This document shows positions 8,403-16,956 of a stretch of 64,000 nt of DNA, in pieces. This DNA comes from Hyphococcus sp. GTDB lineage: Bacteria > Pseudomonadota > Alphaproteobacteria > Caulobacterales > Parvularculaceae. Made by a program: the position numbers and the translations under genes. Within the stretch, counting starts at the first letter, position 1; the number at the start of each line of letters is the position of its first letter. The DNA lies in contig JAJFGF010000072.1 of assembly GCA_021776245.1 (NCBI GenBank), positions 62,001 to 126,000 of the forward strand, in the 5' to 3' direction. The notes below the pieces were generated by a model. It worked only from the letters and a program-made list of their open reading frames with translations. It did no database searches and was not told the DNA's origin.

Positions 8403-9362
8403 ATGCCAGCTGTCGAAACCTATCTTGATCGCGTTTTAACGATGGAGGTCGGCCGTTGCACCGAGGCCGCTGCGATTGCCGCATCCACCATGATCGGGCG
8501 GGGCGACAAGGAAGGCGCCGATCAGGCGGCTGTCACAGCATTGCGCGAAGCCTTCAACAAGCTGGAAATGGATGGAACTGTCGTCATTGGAGAAGGCGAG
8601 CGCGATGAAGCGCCGATGCTTTATATCGGTGAGAAAGTCGGCACCGGAAAAGGTCCAAAGATCGATATTGCACTCGATCCGCTCGAGGGCACGACGCTGA
8701 CGGCAAAAGCGATGTCCAACGCGCTTGCAGTCGTCGCGATGGCGCAGGGCGGTACGCTGTTACATGCGCCGGACGTCTATATGGACAAGATCGCCTGCGG
8801 ACCGGGATATCCTGACGGCGTGATCGACCTCGATGCGCCGGTCGAAGATAACATCAATGCGCTTGCTAAAGAAAAAGGCGCGCCCACTTCAGAAATCACG
8901 CTGTGCATCCTCGACCGGGAGCGCCACCAGCCGCTGATTGACGGGGCGCGCAAAATGGGCTCGCGGGTTTTTCTGATCCCCGACGGCGATGTCGCCGGCG
9001 TTTTTCACACGACTGAAAACTCGACCGGTATTGACCTTTATGTAGGGCAGGGCGGCGCGCCGGAAGGCGTTCTCGCGGCGGCGGCCTTGCGTTGTGTCGG
9101 CGGTCAGATGCAGGGACGGCTGGTGTTTCGCAATGACGATGAACGCGCCCGCGCGGAACGTATCGGCATTGCCGATCTCCAGCGCAAATACAATTTGCGC
9201 GATCTCGCCTCCGGTGATGTGATTTTTGCAGCGACCGGCGTCACCAACGGCACGATGCTTGACGGCGTTACATGGGAGCCGGGTTTTGTCGGCACGCACA
9301 CGGTGGTCATGCGCTCAAAAACCGGCACCGTGCGGTATATTCGCGCCAAAACAAAACGCTGA
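8403..9362 (+). CDS. glpX: Class II fructose-1,6-bisphosphatase
   Basis: This 319-residue enzyme hydrolyses fructose-1,6-bisphosphate in gluconeogenesis (some alphaproteobacterial versions also act on sedoheptulose bisphosphate). Signature blocks are VIGEGERDEAPMLYIGE, the metal-binding IALDPLEGT (lithium-sensitive phosphatase motif) and the MDKIACGPGYPDG segment. The start at 8403 is chosen because homologues begin near ETYLDRVLTMEVGRCTEAAA; the frame extends upstream to a TTG without support. It is followed by recJ after 12 bp, an order common in alphaproteobacteria, where homoserine dehydrogenase often precedes glpX; here a lipoprotein takes that place. Confidence 0.93.
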   Translation: MPAVETYLDRVLTMEVGRCTEAAAIAASTMIGRGDKEGADQAAVTALREAFNKLEMDGTVVIGEGERDEAPMLYIGEKVGTGKGPKIDIALDPLEGTTLTAKAMSNALAVVAMAQGGTLLHAPDVYMDKIACGPGYPDGVIDLDAPVEDNINALAKEKGAPTSEITLCILDRERHQPLIDGARKMGSRVFLIPDGDVAGVFHTTENSTGIDLYVGQGGAPEGVLAAAALRCVGGQMQGRLVFRNDDERARAERIGIADLQRKYNLRDLASGDVIFAATGVTNGTMLDGVTWEPGFVGTHTVVMRSKTGTVRYIRAKTKR

Positions 9363-9374
9363 GGCGACCCACAA

Positions 9375-11189
9375 ATGACATCAGGTTCCGCCGAGGCTGA
9401 TGTAAACGCCGGATTTGACGGCGCGCCTGTTCCATTACCGTCAATGGGCGCGACTGCCTCCGGACGGCGCTGGCGATTGCGCGCAGCCGACGATCGCGAG
9501 GCCCTGACGATCGCGCAAAAAGCCGGCGTCGATCCAATGCTGGCGCGGGTGCTTGCCGCCCGCGGCGTCACCCATGAAACAGTTGAAGACTATTTCGCGC
9601 CGTCTTTGCGGGCGGCGATGCCGGACCCGCTCATCTTGAAAGACATGGACCGCGCGGCGGCAAGGCTTGCGACCGCAATCCGCGAAGGCGAAATGGTCGG
9701 CGTTTTTGGCGATTACGATGTAGATGGAACGACTGCAGCGGCAATATTCAAAACCTATTTCAATTGGCTGAACCTGCCGCTCTTCGTTTATCTGCCTGAC
9801 CGCATAAGCGAAGGTTACGGACCATCGATTGATGCGTTCCGATCGCTCAAAGATGAGGGGGCAGGGCTGATCGTAACGGTCGATTGCGGCGCGTCGGCGC
9901 ATCAGCCGATTGAGGAAGCGGCCGCCGAAGGGCTCGATATTGTCGTTATTGATCATCACCAGATGAACGGACCGCCGCCAAAAGGCGCTGCGGCGACCGT
10001 TAATCCCAACCGTCCCGATGATATCTCCGGATTGACAAATCTCTCGGCGGCGGGCGTTGCGTTTATGACCATCGTCGCCCTTAATCGCGTTCTGCGCGAT
10101 GCGGGATATTTCAAAACGCGAAAGGAACCGGACCTAAAGGGGCTCCTGGACCTTACCGCGCTGGGCCTTGTTTGCGATGTCATGCCGATCACCGGCCTGA
10201 CCCGGGTTCTTGTGGCGCAAGGCCTCAAAGTGCTTGGCGGCGGCGGCAATGAAGGCCTCGCGGCGCTTGGTGAGCGGGCCGGCGTAAAAGGCGCGGCCTC
10301 GACCTATCATCTTGGCTTTTTACTCGGACCACGGATCAATGCGGCGGGACGCATCGGCCACGCCCGGCTGGCATTTGAATTGCTGACCACGGGCGATAAA
10401 GGCCGCCGGTTTGAACTCGCCGAAAAACTTCATCTGATGAATGCGGAACGCCAGGAAATAGAGGCCGTCGTTCAGGCGGCGGCGATACGCGATATTGTCA
10501 CCCATCAGCGTCAGGCGAACGACGTGATCGTAACGGCGGGCGAGGGGTGGCATCCCGGCGTCGTCGGTATTGTCGCCGGGCGTTTAAAAGAAATCTACGA
10601 AAAGCCGGTGATTGTGCTTGGGCTTGACGACGGGACCGGCAAAGGATCCGGTCGGTCAATTGCCAGCGTTGATCTGGGCGCGGCGGTGACGCAAGCGAGC
10701 GAAAAAGGATTATTAATTTCCGGCGGCGGCCACGCCATGGCCGCGGGCCTGACGATTGAACGCGGCAAGATCGACGCTTTTCGCCAATATCTCATCGACG
10801 CGCTGGGCGGCGCGGTGCGCGACGCATTGCAAAACAGGATTCTAGACATCGACGCGATGATTGCACCCAGCGCCGTCAGCAAATCTTTTGCCGATCTTGT
10901 CGCAACCGCCGGGCCTTACGGTCCCGGCAATCCTGAACCAGCATTCGCACTGGCGAATATGCGCAGCGTCGGCGCCAAAATTGTCGGCAAAGGGCATCTT
11001 TCCCTGACATTGACCAGCGATACCGGCGATCAGGTCCGGGCCATCGCTTTTCGCGCCGAAGGAGAACCCCTGGCGGAGATTTTAACTTCCGGCTGTCGCA
11101 TACATGTGACAGGCAAAATACGCGCTGACGACTGGCGCGGCGGCGCGGCAGGCCAGTTGCAGATCAGCGACGCCGCGCTGGCGAATTAG
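9375..11189 (+). CDS. recJ: Single-stranded-DNA-specific exonuclease RecJ
   Basis: A 604-residue 5'-3' ssDNA exonuclease acting in recombination and mismatch repair. DHH-family motifs are visible: motif I DYDVDG (113-118), the VDCG block near 169-172, motif III DHH (193-195), and the DHHA1 motif GGGHAMAAG in the second half. The C-terminal OB-type region ends the protein, with TSDTGDQVRAIAFR about 60 residues before the stop. The first 30 residues are poorly conserved and the true start could be slightly downstream. It is translationally close to glpX (12-bp gap). Confidence 0.94.
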   Translation: MTSGSAEADVNAGFDGAPVPLPSMGATASGRRWRLRAADDREALTIAQKAGVDPMLARVLAARGVTHETVEDYFAPSLRAAMPDPLILKDMDRAAARLATAIREGEMVGVFGDYDVDGTTAAAIFKTYFNWLNLPLFVYLPDRISEGYGPSIDAFRSLKDEGAGLIVTVDCGASAHQPIEEAAAEGLDIVVIDHHQMNGPPPKGAAATVNPNRPDDISGLTNLSAAGVAFMTIVALNRVLRDAGYFKTRKEPDLKGLLDLTALGLVCDVMPITGLTRVLVAQGLKVLGGGGNEGLAALGERAGVKGAASTYHLGFLLGPRINAAGRIGHARLAFELLTTGDKGRRFELAEKLHLMNAERQEIEAVVQAAAIRDIVTHQRQANDVIVTAGEGWHPGVVGIVAGRLKEIYEKPVIVLGLDDGTGKGSGRSIASVDLGAAVTQASEKGLLISGGGHAMAAGLTIERGKIDAFRQYLIDALGGAVRDALQNRILDIDAMIAPSAVSKSFADLVATAGPYGPGNPEPAFALANMRSVGAKIVGKGHLSLTLTSDTGDQVRAIAFRAEGEPLAEILTSGCRIHVTGKIRADDWRGGAAGQLQISDAALAN

Positions 11190-11278
11190 GGGCCTTGCGG
11201 CTTTATCGATTAGGGCTTGCATGGCGCGCCGGTCGTCGCATATACAGCGCCCTCGCCACCTCATGGCGGACCGGTCGC

Positions 11279-11353
11279 GGGCCCTTCGTCTATCGGTTAG
11301 GACGCCAGGTTTTCAACCTGGAAAGAGGGGTTCGATTCCCCTAGGGCCTGCCA
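11279..11353 (+). tRNA. tRNA-Glu (anticodon TTC)
   Basis: A full cloverleaf: acceptor GGGCCCT with AGGGCCT, anticodon arm CCAGG-TTTTCAA-CCTGG, T arm AGGGG-TTCGATT-CCCCT, and an encoded CCA end. It lies 90 bp after recJ. Confidence 0.95.
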
Positions 11354-11495
11354 GCTGGACCGGAAATTCGCCGCAATTGCGAAAGGCGCCGAAGAGCTTT
11401 CCCCAGAATGCGCCATAATGCACCGCAGCAATTGATTTTGCGGACGTTTTACCGTTTATTATAGGTTAGTAACTGGGGTCTCGCGTTGGAGGGGT

Positions 11496-11957
11496 ATGAT
11501 GATGAGATTGCTTATTTCCGCGATTGCCGCCGCGTTGATACTGGCTATTGCGCCAGCGCCGCAGGCCGAAGCCGCATCCATTTCCAAAAATCAAATCACC
11601 GATATACTTGAGGCCCAGGGCTACGCGGCCCATGACTATGATCAAAACAAGATACGCGTTGATGTCGCGGGATATGCAATCCTGATTGCCATAGACGGCA
11701 CAGATGGGGACATTACATACATTACATGGCTGAACGGTGTCAGCGGCGACGACGTTGGATTAAAACTCCTCAACAAGTTCAACAATGACGTTAAGTTTGG
11801 GCGCGCTTACATTGACCGCGATGGCGATGTCACGATCCAGATGGACCGCAATGCGGCCGGCGGCATTACCGCTGAAAATATCGAATCTGATTTCGACGTT
11901 TTTTTGTTGCTGATTTCAAAATTTCTATCTGATCTCGAATCTCAAACAATCGCCTAA
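11496..11957 (+). CDS. Exported YbjN-domain protein
   Basis: A 153-residue protein with a clear signal peptide (about residues 1-27, cleaved near AEAASI). The mature part matches the YbjN-like sensory fold pattern: ITDILEAQGYAAHDYDQNKIRVDVAGYAILIAIDG, then WLNGVSGDDVGLKLLNKFNND, a strand DVTIQMDRNAAGGITAENI and a terminal helix. YbjN-like proteins resemble class I chaperones of type III secretion but here the protein is exported, so a periplasmic role is likely. GGAGG with 5-base spacing precedes three consecutive ATG codons; any could be used. No clear operon partners. Confidence 0.7.
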   Translation: MMMRLLISAIAAALILAIAPAPQAEAASISKNQITDILEAQGYAAHDYDQNKIRVDVAGYAILIAIDGTDGDITYITWLNGVSGDDVGLKLLNKFNNDVKFGRAYIDRDGDVTIQMDRNAAGGITAENIESDFDVFLLLISKFLSDLESQTIA

Positions 11958-12154
11958 TGGCGCTATGGTGACAGTGCGCGGCAAATAATGCTGCCCGTAA
12001 TGTTATCTAATCACTGCAACTGTCTGGGGAAATTCGATTGCTCATGATCTAAAATAGTGCATTCTGTGCTCAGAAGGGAATGGCGTTTCGGCGCCTGTTG
12101 ATTATAGTTAATGAGAGATGATCTCTGGGCGCGACTGTGGGGATTAAGGGCAGT

Positions 12155-12700
12155 ATGGATGATCGACTGGACGGCGGCGACAGCGGCGGTCAGGAACCGG
12201 ATAACAAAGAAGAGAGCTTTACAATAAGAGGTATTGTAAAGTGGTTTGATCCTGCCAAGGGATACGGTTTCATTATTACCGAAGACGCTGACGGCGATAT
12301 TTTAATTCATTCATCATGTCTGAAGGCGGCGGGGCGCAGCACTGCGCGCGAAGGCGCAACGGTTGAATGCGAAGTCGTGCGCGGCAATAAGGGCTTGCAA
12401 GCGCTGACACTGCTTGAAATCGACGAAACAACAGCGACGGCGCTGCCGCCGGAAATGCCGACCGCCAGCCAGACGCCGGCCGGTGAGTTCATCCGCGCAA
12501 GCGTTAAATGGTTTAACCGCGCCAAAGGCTATGGCTTTTTAACGCGCGGCGACGACACCGAAGATATTTTTGTTCATATGGAAACACTGCGCCGGTGCGG
12601 CATGGGCGAGTTGCTTCAGGGACAACGCGTACAGGTTTCCTTTGCGGGCGGGCCAAAAGGCCAACTGGCGATAGAATTGCGGCCCGATCCGGAAAACTAG
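12155..12700 (+). CDS. Tandem cold-shock-domain protein
   Basis: A 181-residue RNA/ssDNA-binding protein with two cold-shock domains: residues 20-88 ([16 protein letters not shown] as RNP1, ILIHSS as RNP2-like) and 115-178 ([22 protein letters not shown]). A flexible Thr/Pro/Ala linker joins them. This two-domain layout is typical of alphaproteobacterial CspD-like proteins, many of which are stationary-phase rather than cold induced. AAGGG is 5 bases before the ATG at 12155; an in-frame GTG at 12137 is less likely. A DUF192 gene follows after 13 bp, a common pairing. Confidence 0.9.
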   Translation: MDDRLDGGDSGGQEPDNKEESFTIRGIVKWFDPAKGYGFIITEDADGDILIHSSCLKAAGRSTAREGATVECEVVRGNKGLQALTLLEIDETTATALPPEMPTASQTPAGEFIRASVKWFNRAKGYGFLTRGDDTEDIFVHMETLRRCGMGELLQGQRVQVSFAGGPKGQLAIELRPDPEN

Positions 12701-12713
12701 AGGCGCCGTCTTC

Positions 12714-13202
12714 ATGTATTTTGTTCGTGTCCTGACTTGTTTGAAAATCTTCTGCCTTTGCTTTTTTGCGATGGCCTGCGCGCAGGGAGATCGCGCAGCC
12801 GGTTTTGGCGCGCCGGGAAACGATACCGTTGTCATTTCCTCAGCCAGCGGCGAGCACCGCTTCAAGATAGAACTCGCCGACGACAACGAAGAACGCCGGG
12901 TCGGATTAATGTACCGCGAGGAACTCGCGGCCGGCGCCGGCATGCTGTTTGATTTTGGCGAGCCGCAACCGGTTTCCATGTGGATGAAGAACACGCTGAT
13001 CCCGCTCGACATGGCTTTCATTGACGAAACCGGCGTTATTCAGCGCATCGCCGCCAATACCACGCCGCGCTCGCTGGAGAGCATCGCGTCCGGCGCGCCG
13101 GTCACCGCCGTCCTGGAAGTGAATGGCGGCGTCTTTGAACAACTCGGCGTCAAACCCGGCGATCGGGTCAAACACCCAATCTTTAAGGCCGGCCAGCGTT
13201 AA
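12714..13202 (+). CDS. DUF192-family exported protein
   Basis: A 162-residue protein with an N-terminal hydrophobic segment ending in AMAC, so it is probably a lipoprotein or a cleaved Sec substrate. The DUF192 core covers residues 40-155: ERRVGLMYREELAAGAGMLFDF, the signature SMWMKNTLIPLDMAFID, and VTAVLEVNGG near the end. Biochemical role unknown; the family is widespread in bacteria and archaea. It follows the cold-shock gene by 13 bp and is probably in its operon. Confidence 0.85.
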   Translation: MYFVRVLTCLKIFCLCFFAMACAQGDRAAGFGAPGNDTVVISSASGEHRFKIELADDNEERRVGLMYREELAAGAGMLFDFGEPQPVSMWMKNTLIPLDMAFIDETGVIQRIAANTTPRSLESIASGAPVTAVLEVNGGVFEQLGVKPGDRVKHPIFKAGQR

Positions 13203-13304
13203 TCGCTGCGCTCGCCAGTCCCCGTGGCGGCATCGGCCGCTGGCGGGCAAAGGAGGGCTTTACAACGGCCCCAAGATGAACCATGTCAGCGCTCGCAATG
13301 ATGT

Positions 13305-13381
<77 letters not shown>

Positions 13382-13414
13382 TTTGGCGACAAAATCAAAA
13401 GACGGGAAAAGCGG

Positions 13415-13723
13415 ATGTTTGCGCGCATTTTCAAACCGGCCAAAACGGCGATGCAATCGGGCAAGGCCAAAACCAGTAACTGGTTTCTGGAATTTGAGGC
13501 GGAAACGGCCCGGCGCATCGATCCGTTGATGGGCTGGACCAGCACTGACGAGACCATTTCCGGTCAGGTGAGGCTTTCTTTTGCGTCCCGCGACGAGGCG
13601 GCCGCCTATGCGAAAAGACACGGGATCGCCTATCGCGTCGAAGAGGAACATGAGCGCAGCGTGCATCCGAAAGCCTATTCGGATAATTTCGCCTTTCACC
13701 GGCGCAAACCCTGGACCCATTAG
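13415..13723 (+). CDS. NDUFS4-like ETC complex I subunit
   Basis: A 102-residue protein of the ETC complex I subunit family (NDUFS4, 18-kDa accessory subunit), found in alphaproteobacteria and mitochondria. Conserved features are the N-terminal [20 protein letters not shown] segment, [17 protein letters not shown], a [15 protein letters not shown] helix and the C-terminal [15 protein letters not shown]. It associates with NADH:quinone oxidoreductase in the membrane arm-matrix arm region. The start at 13415 is chosen because the open frame further upstream runs into tRNA-Pro. The nuo operon itself is not in the window, as is common. Confidence 0.9.
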   Translation: MFARIFKPAKTAMQSGKAKTSNWFLEFEAETARRIDPLMGWTSTDETISGQVRLSFASRDEAAAYAKRHGIAYRVEEEHERSVHPKAYSDNFAFHRRKPWTH

Positions 13724-13770
13724 AAAATATTGCTGTTTGAGACAATTCCTGCTCTAGAGTCTTGTTTTTC

Positions 13771-13815
13771 GCGTGATCGAACCGGAAAACCGGTGTCCAC
13801 TTTTCCTGATCACGC
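13771..13815. repeat. Palindromic intergenic element
   Basis: Outer arms GCGTGATC (13771-13778) and GATCACGC (13808-13815) enclose an inner ACCGG/CCGGT dyad and the sequence TCCACTTTTCC. This type, carrying the GGAAAAGTGG-x-ACCGGTTTTCC consensus, is scattered in many alphaproteobacterial genomes. A partial related copy is at 37351-37391. Confidence 0.6.
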
Positions 13816-13818
13816 TCA

Positions 13819-13895
13819 GACCCCGTAGCTCAGCTGGATAGAGCGCTCGCCTTCTAAGCGAATGGTCGCAGGTTCGAATCCTGCCGGGGTCGCCA
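13819..13895 (+). tRNA. tRNA-Arg (anticodon TCT)
   Basis: Acceptor GACCCCG pairs with CGGGGTC; the anticodon loop is CTTCTAA; the T arm is GCAGG-TTCGAAT-CCTGC; CCA is encoded. The anticodon stem appears to have a C-A mismatch at its top pair (27-43). Confidence 0.94.
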
Positions 13896-13927
13896 TTTTC
13901 GCCCGCCGCCTGTATGAAATGTTTTCT

Positions 13928-14004
13928 GGCTCCGTAGCTCAATTGGATAGAGCATCGGCCTTCGAAGCCGAGGGTTGCAGGTTCGAGTCCTGCCGGGGTC
14001 GCCA
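13928..14004 (+). tRNA. tRNA-Arg (anticodon TCG)
   Basis: Acceptor GGCTCCG pairs with CGGGGTC through two G-U type pairs; the anticodon arm is TCGGC-CTTCGAA-GCCGA; CCA is encoded. Its 3' acceptor strand and T arm are nearly identical to the tRNA-Arg(TCT) 33 bp upstream, suggesting descent by tandem duplication followed by anticodon-arm change. Confidence 0.92.
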
Positions 14005-14011
14005 TTTATTT

Positions 14012-14311
14012 TTAATCGAGATCAGGCAAGGTTTGGGAATCGACGTCCTCGGTCGGCGCCGCCAGGTCAAGCGGGATCGTGACCGGCCCGCCGCCCGGTT
14101 CAATATCAACAAGGCGCGGTTTATAGCCCGCTTTGGCGATGGTGATGCGCCGGGTCCGGTCAAGTTTTATCGTGCAGGGTGTTTCGCATTCGCCAAACCC
14201 CGGAAGCGTAACAAGCGCGCCGGAAGGCGTTGAACGAATCTCGCGGCTGTCGCCAAGCGTCATGCAACCGCCAAGCATCACCATCAGGGCGATCGATAAT
14301 AAAAAACGCAT
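14012..14311 (-). CDS. PEGA-domain-like lipoprotein
   Basis: A 99-residue lipoprotein with lipobox LGGC (Cys 16). The mature part is a single PEGA-like module: REIRSTPSGALVTLPGFGECETPCTIKLDR, then ITIAKAGYKPRLVDIEPGGG and a Pro/Thr-rich tail. PEGA domains are surface-layer or envelope beta-sandwich modules. The start at 14311 is chosen because GGAG lies 7 bases upstream; a GTG five codons earlier is the alternative. It ends 7 bp from the 3' end of tRNA-Arg and lies just downstream of the sulfur amino-acid genes (19 bp), perhaps at the end of that transcript. Confidence 0.75.
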   Translation of the reverse strand: MRFLLSIALMVMLGGCMTLGDSREIRSTPSGALVTLPGFGECETPCTIKLDRTRRITIAKAGYKPRLVDIEPGGGPVTIPLDLAAPTEDVDSQTLPDLD

Positions 14312-14330
14312 TATGAATCTCCGCACCAGA

Positions 14331-15494
14331 TTACTTCAGGGCCGTCGCCATGGCATTAAAGGCGCGTTCCAGGTCGATTTTCAAGTCATCGATATCTTCA
14401 AGCCCCGCGTGAAACCGCACGACCGACCCTTCTTTTGTCCATCTAGTTGCGCTGCGGTCTTTTTCCGGATGCACATGAACAGCAAGACTTTCATATCCGC
14501 CCCAGGAAAAACCGATGCCAAAAAGTTTGAAGGCGTTGAAAAAGGTTTTCAGCGCGGGAAGGGGAACCGGCTTAAGCACGACGCTAAAAAGACCGGATGA
14601 GCCGGTAAAATCCCGTTTCCAATTGGCGTGTCCAGGACAGGATTTCAGCGCCGGGTGGATGACCGCATCAACTTCATTGCGTTTGCCAAGCCATTTGGCG
14701 AGATCAAGCGCATTGCGCTGATGGCGGTCCAGTCGTGTCGATAAGGTGCGCATGCCGCGTAACGCCAGAAATGCATCGTCTGCGGAAACATTGGACCCAA
14801 TCTGCAGCAGCGAATAAAAAATCTTTGAGGCGGTTTGTTCGTCTGAGGAGGTGATCGTGCCAAGAAGGCAGTCAGCGTGACCAATAAGATATTTCGTCGC
14901 CGACTGGATGCTGACATCGGCGCCAAGCGCGATGGGTTTGCAAAAATACCCGCCGCTCCAGGTATTATCGACGATCAGTTTGGCGCCGCCATCATGGGCG
15001 GCTTCCGCCAGCGCCGGAATGTCCTGAACCTCAAAGGTAAGGGAGCCGGGAGACTCGGCAAAGATCACTTTTGTCGCCGGCCGCATCAGCGCCGCGATTT
15101 CACTTTTTTTCGCAAGCGGGTCATAAAATGTCGTTTCAACGCCAAATCTTTCAAGAAACCGGTCGCAGAATTTGCGCGTCGGATCATAAGCGGAATCGGT
15201 CATCAGGATATGATCGCCAGCCGAAACAAAGGCGAGGATCGCCGCGGTGCAGGCTTGAAGTCCTGACGGCGCAAGACGTGTTTCAAAGCCCCCTTCAAGG
15301 GCCGTTACCGCTGCTTCGAGCGCGCGATGGGTCGAGACGCCGAGACGCCCGTAAGTGATATTTTTCGCGCCTTCAAGATAATCGTCATAGGTCGGAAAGA
15401 GGATCGTTGACGCGCGTTCCACCGGCATGTTGACCGGATGCGCGGGCCGATTATGCGGCCTTCCTGTGGCGACAAGTTTTGTGTTGTCTTTCAT
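14331..15494 (-). CDS. metC: Cystathionine beta-lyase
   Basis: A 387-residue PLP enzyme of the Cys/Met metabolism family, cleaving cystathionine to homocysteine, pyruvate and ammonia. The PLP-binding lysine is Lys201 in SIQSATKYLIGH; other family blocks are NITYGRLGVSTHRALE, RLAPSGLQACTAA and LIVDNTW. The segment FGIGFSWGGYESLAV near the C-terminus is typical of the MetC rather than the MetB/gamma-lyase branch. It is the fourth gene of a minus-strand run that begins with cysteine synthase, so the cluster joins cysteine and methionine metabolism. Confidence 0.9.
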   Translation of the reverse strand: MKDNTKLVATGRPHNRPAHPVNMPVERASTILFPTYDDYLEGAKNITYGRLGVSTHRALEAAVTALEGGFETRLAPSGLQACTAAILAFVSAGDHILMTDSAYDPTRKFCDRFLERFGVETTFYDPLAKKSEIAALMRPATKVIFAESPGSLTFEVQDIPALAEAAHDGGAKLIVDNTWSGGYFCKPIALGADVSIQSATKYLIGHADCLLGTITSSDEQTASKIFYSLLQIGSNVSADDAFLALRGMRTLSTRLDRHQRNALDLAKWLGKRNEVDAVIHPALKSCPGHANWKRDFTGSSGLFSVVLKPVPLPALKTFFNAFKLFGIGFSWGGYESLAVHVHPEKDRSATRWTKEGSVVRFHAGLEDIDDLKIDLERAFNAMATALK

Positions 15495-15562
15495 AAATTT
15501 GCCAAAACGCCTTGATGTTTCAGGGGTAATCCAGCCCCACTTACCTGTTCTTTTAAGACCTG

Positions 15563-16135
15563 TCAGCGGGGCGCCGGCGGCTGGTCCATCAGCTCCACAA
15601 CGCCCTGGCGGCGATCAAAAACCTTAAAACCGGCTTTTTGATAGAGCGGCAGCGCCGCCGGATGATCGAGCGTGCATGTCTCGAGACTCAGTTTTTTCGG
15701 CGCATGCGACCATGCAAGATCGAGAATATTGGTGAAGAAATAGCGGCCGAGACCGCGACCTGTGAAATCCGGGGCCAGTCCAAAAAATTTCAGTTCCGAG
15801 GCTTCCGGCTTGCGCTCGTCAATCTCCGCCATGCCAGCGGGGGCGCCATCGACATAAAGAACATAAAGATAGACATCGGGGTGATGGATGATTTCGGCAA
15901 TTTCTGCGTCATCCATGCGCCGCCGGCTCACCCAATGATAAGGATCGCCGATCAGCCGGTAGAGATAGCGATAGAAATGGACCGGCGCGTGTTCCGCGCG
16001 CAATAATGCGATCTTAAGGCGCGGCGGTCTTGCCGGTTGCGGCAGGTTTGGGCGTTCGGTTTGTTCGAGATAGGTAATCGTTACATCAACGCGGTTTCCC
16101 GTTTCCGCTTTCAACAGGGAATTCCGCGTCGTCAT
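15563..16135 (-). CDS. GNAT-family N-acetyltransferase
   Basis: A 190-residue protein. The acetyl-CoA-binding motif A is visible as LKFFGLAPDFTGRGLGRYFFTNIL (Q/RxxGxG/A as RGLGR). Motif B covers LSLETCTLDHPAALPLYQKAGF. Substrate unknown. The start at 16135 has GGGGAG 9 bases upstream. This start lies inside the 3' end of the sulfurtransferase gene (50-base overlap), which indicates translational coupling. Its place between the sulfurtransferase and metC suggests a link to sulfur amino-acid metabolism, but no direct evidence shows that. Confidence 0.8.
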   Translation of the reverse strand: MTTRNSLLKAETGNRVDVTITYLEQTERPNLPQPARPPRLKIALLRAEHAPVHFYRYLYRLIGDPYHWVSRRRMDDAEIAEIIHHPDVYLYVLYVDGAPAGMAEIDERKPEASELKFFGLAPDFTGRGLGRYFFTNILDLAWSHAPKKLSLETCTLDHPAALPLYQKAGFKVFDRRQGVVELMDQPPAPR

Positions 16136-16955
16136 TTTTTTCGTCTCCCCATTCGGCCCAGGAACCATCGTAAAGACCGTGCTCGCGGCAGCCGCTTACT
16201 TCAAGGGCAAGCGACAATATCGCAGCCGTCACGCCCGATCCACAGCTTGTGATGATCGGGCGCGATAAATCAACGCCGGCTGCTGAGAATATATTTCCCA
16301 ATTCGGGGCCCGGGCGCAATGTTCCGGCCTCGGTGAGGAGCGCAGGAAAGGGAAGGTTGACTGCGCCTGGCATGTGCCCGGATCGCAGACCCGCGCGAGG
16401 TTCAGCCGCTTCACCGGTAAATCGCGGCGCCGGACGCGCGTCGATCACCGCGCTATCCTTGTCGGCAAGCGCAGTGCGAATATCGGCCGCAGATTGTCGC
16501 CAGCCGGAATCCGGCGCTGCGGCATAGGAAACAGCAGCGACTGTTGGGGCAGCGCCGGTCATTGGGCGGCGTTCCCGCACCCATTTCGGCAGACCGCCAT
16601 CCAGTACGGCGACGCGCGGGTGGCCCATGGCGCGAAAATTCCACCAAACGCGCGGCGATGAAAAGATGCCCTTTTCGTCATAAACAATGACGCTGTCTGA
16701 CGCAGTAATGCCCAGGGCGCCGACGGCCTCTTCGAATTGCGCCGGCGGCGCCGCCATATGCGGAAGGCTGGTCTGTTGATCTGCAACCAGATCAAGGTCG
16801 AAAAAAACTGCGCCGGGAATATGTTCCTGACGATAATGATCAGCGGCATCGCCATCGCCCGGCATGCGCCATGAGCCGTCGATGATTTTTATTTCAGGCG
16901 CGTCAAGATGATCCGCTAACCAATCAGTGGAAACAAGCGGACCAAAAATTGTCAT
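16086..16955 (-). CDS. sseA: 3-mercaptopyruvate sulfurtransferase
   Basis: A 289-residue tandem rhodanese protein that transfers sulfur from 3-mercaptopyruvate to a thiol or cyanide acceptor. The N-terminal domain (1-130) is inactive; the C-terminal domain carries the active-site loop CGSGVT with Cys238, the loop form that marks mercaptopyruvate rather than thiosulfate sulfurtransferases. RPAPRFTGEAAEPRAGLRSG and HMPGAVNLPF are conserved rhodanese blocks. The ATG is separated from the cysteine synthase stop by a single base, so the two are coupled. Confidence 0.92.
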   Translation of the reverse strand: MTIFGPLVSTDWLADHLDAPEIKIIDGSWRMPGDGDAADHYRQEHIPGAVFFDLDLVADQQTSLPHMAAPPAQFEEAVGALGITASDSVIVYDEKGIFSSPRVWWNFRAMGHPRVAVLDGGLPKWVRERRPMTGAAPTVAAVSYAAAPDSGWRQSAADIRTALADKDSAVIDARPAPRFTGEAAEPRAGLRSGHMPGAVNLPFPALLTEAGTLRPGPELGNIFSAAGVDLSRPIITSCGSGVTAAILSLALEVSGCREHGLYDGSWAEWGDEKNDDAEFPVESGNGKPR

Positions 16956-16956
16956 T

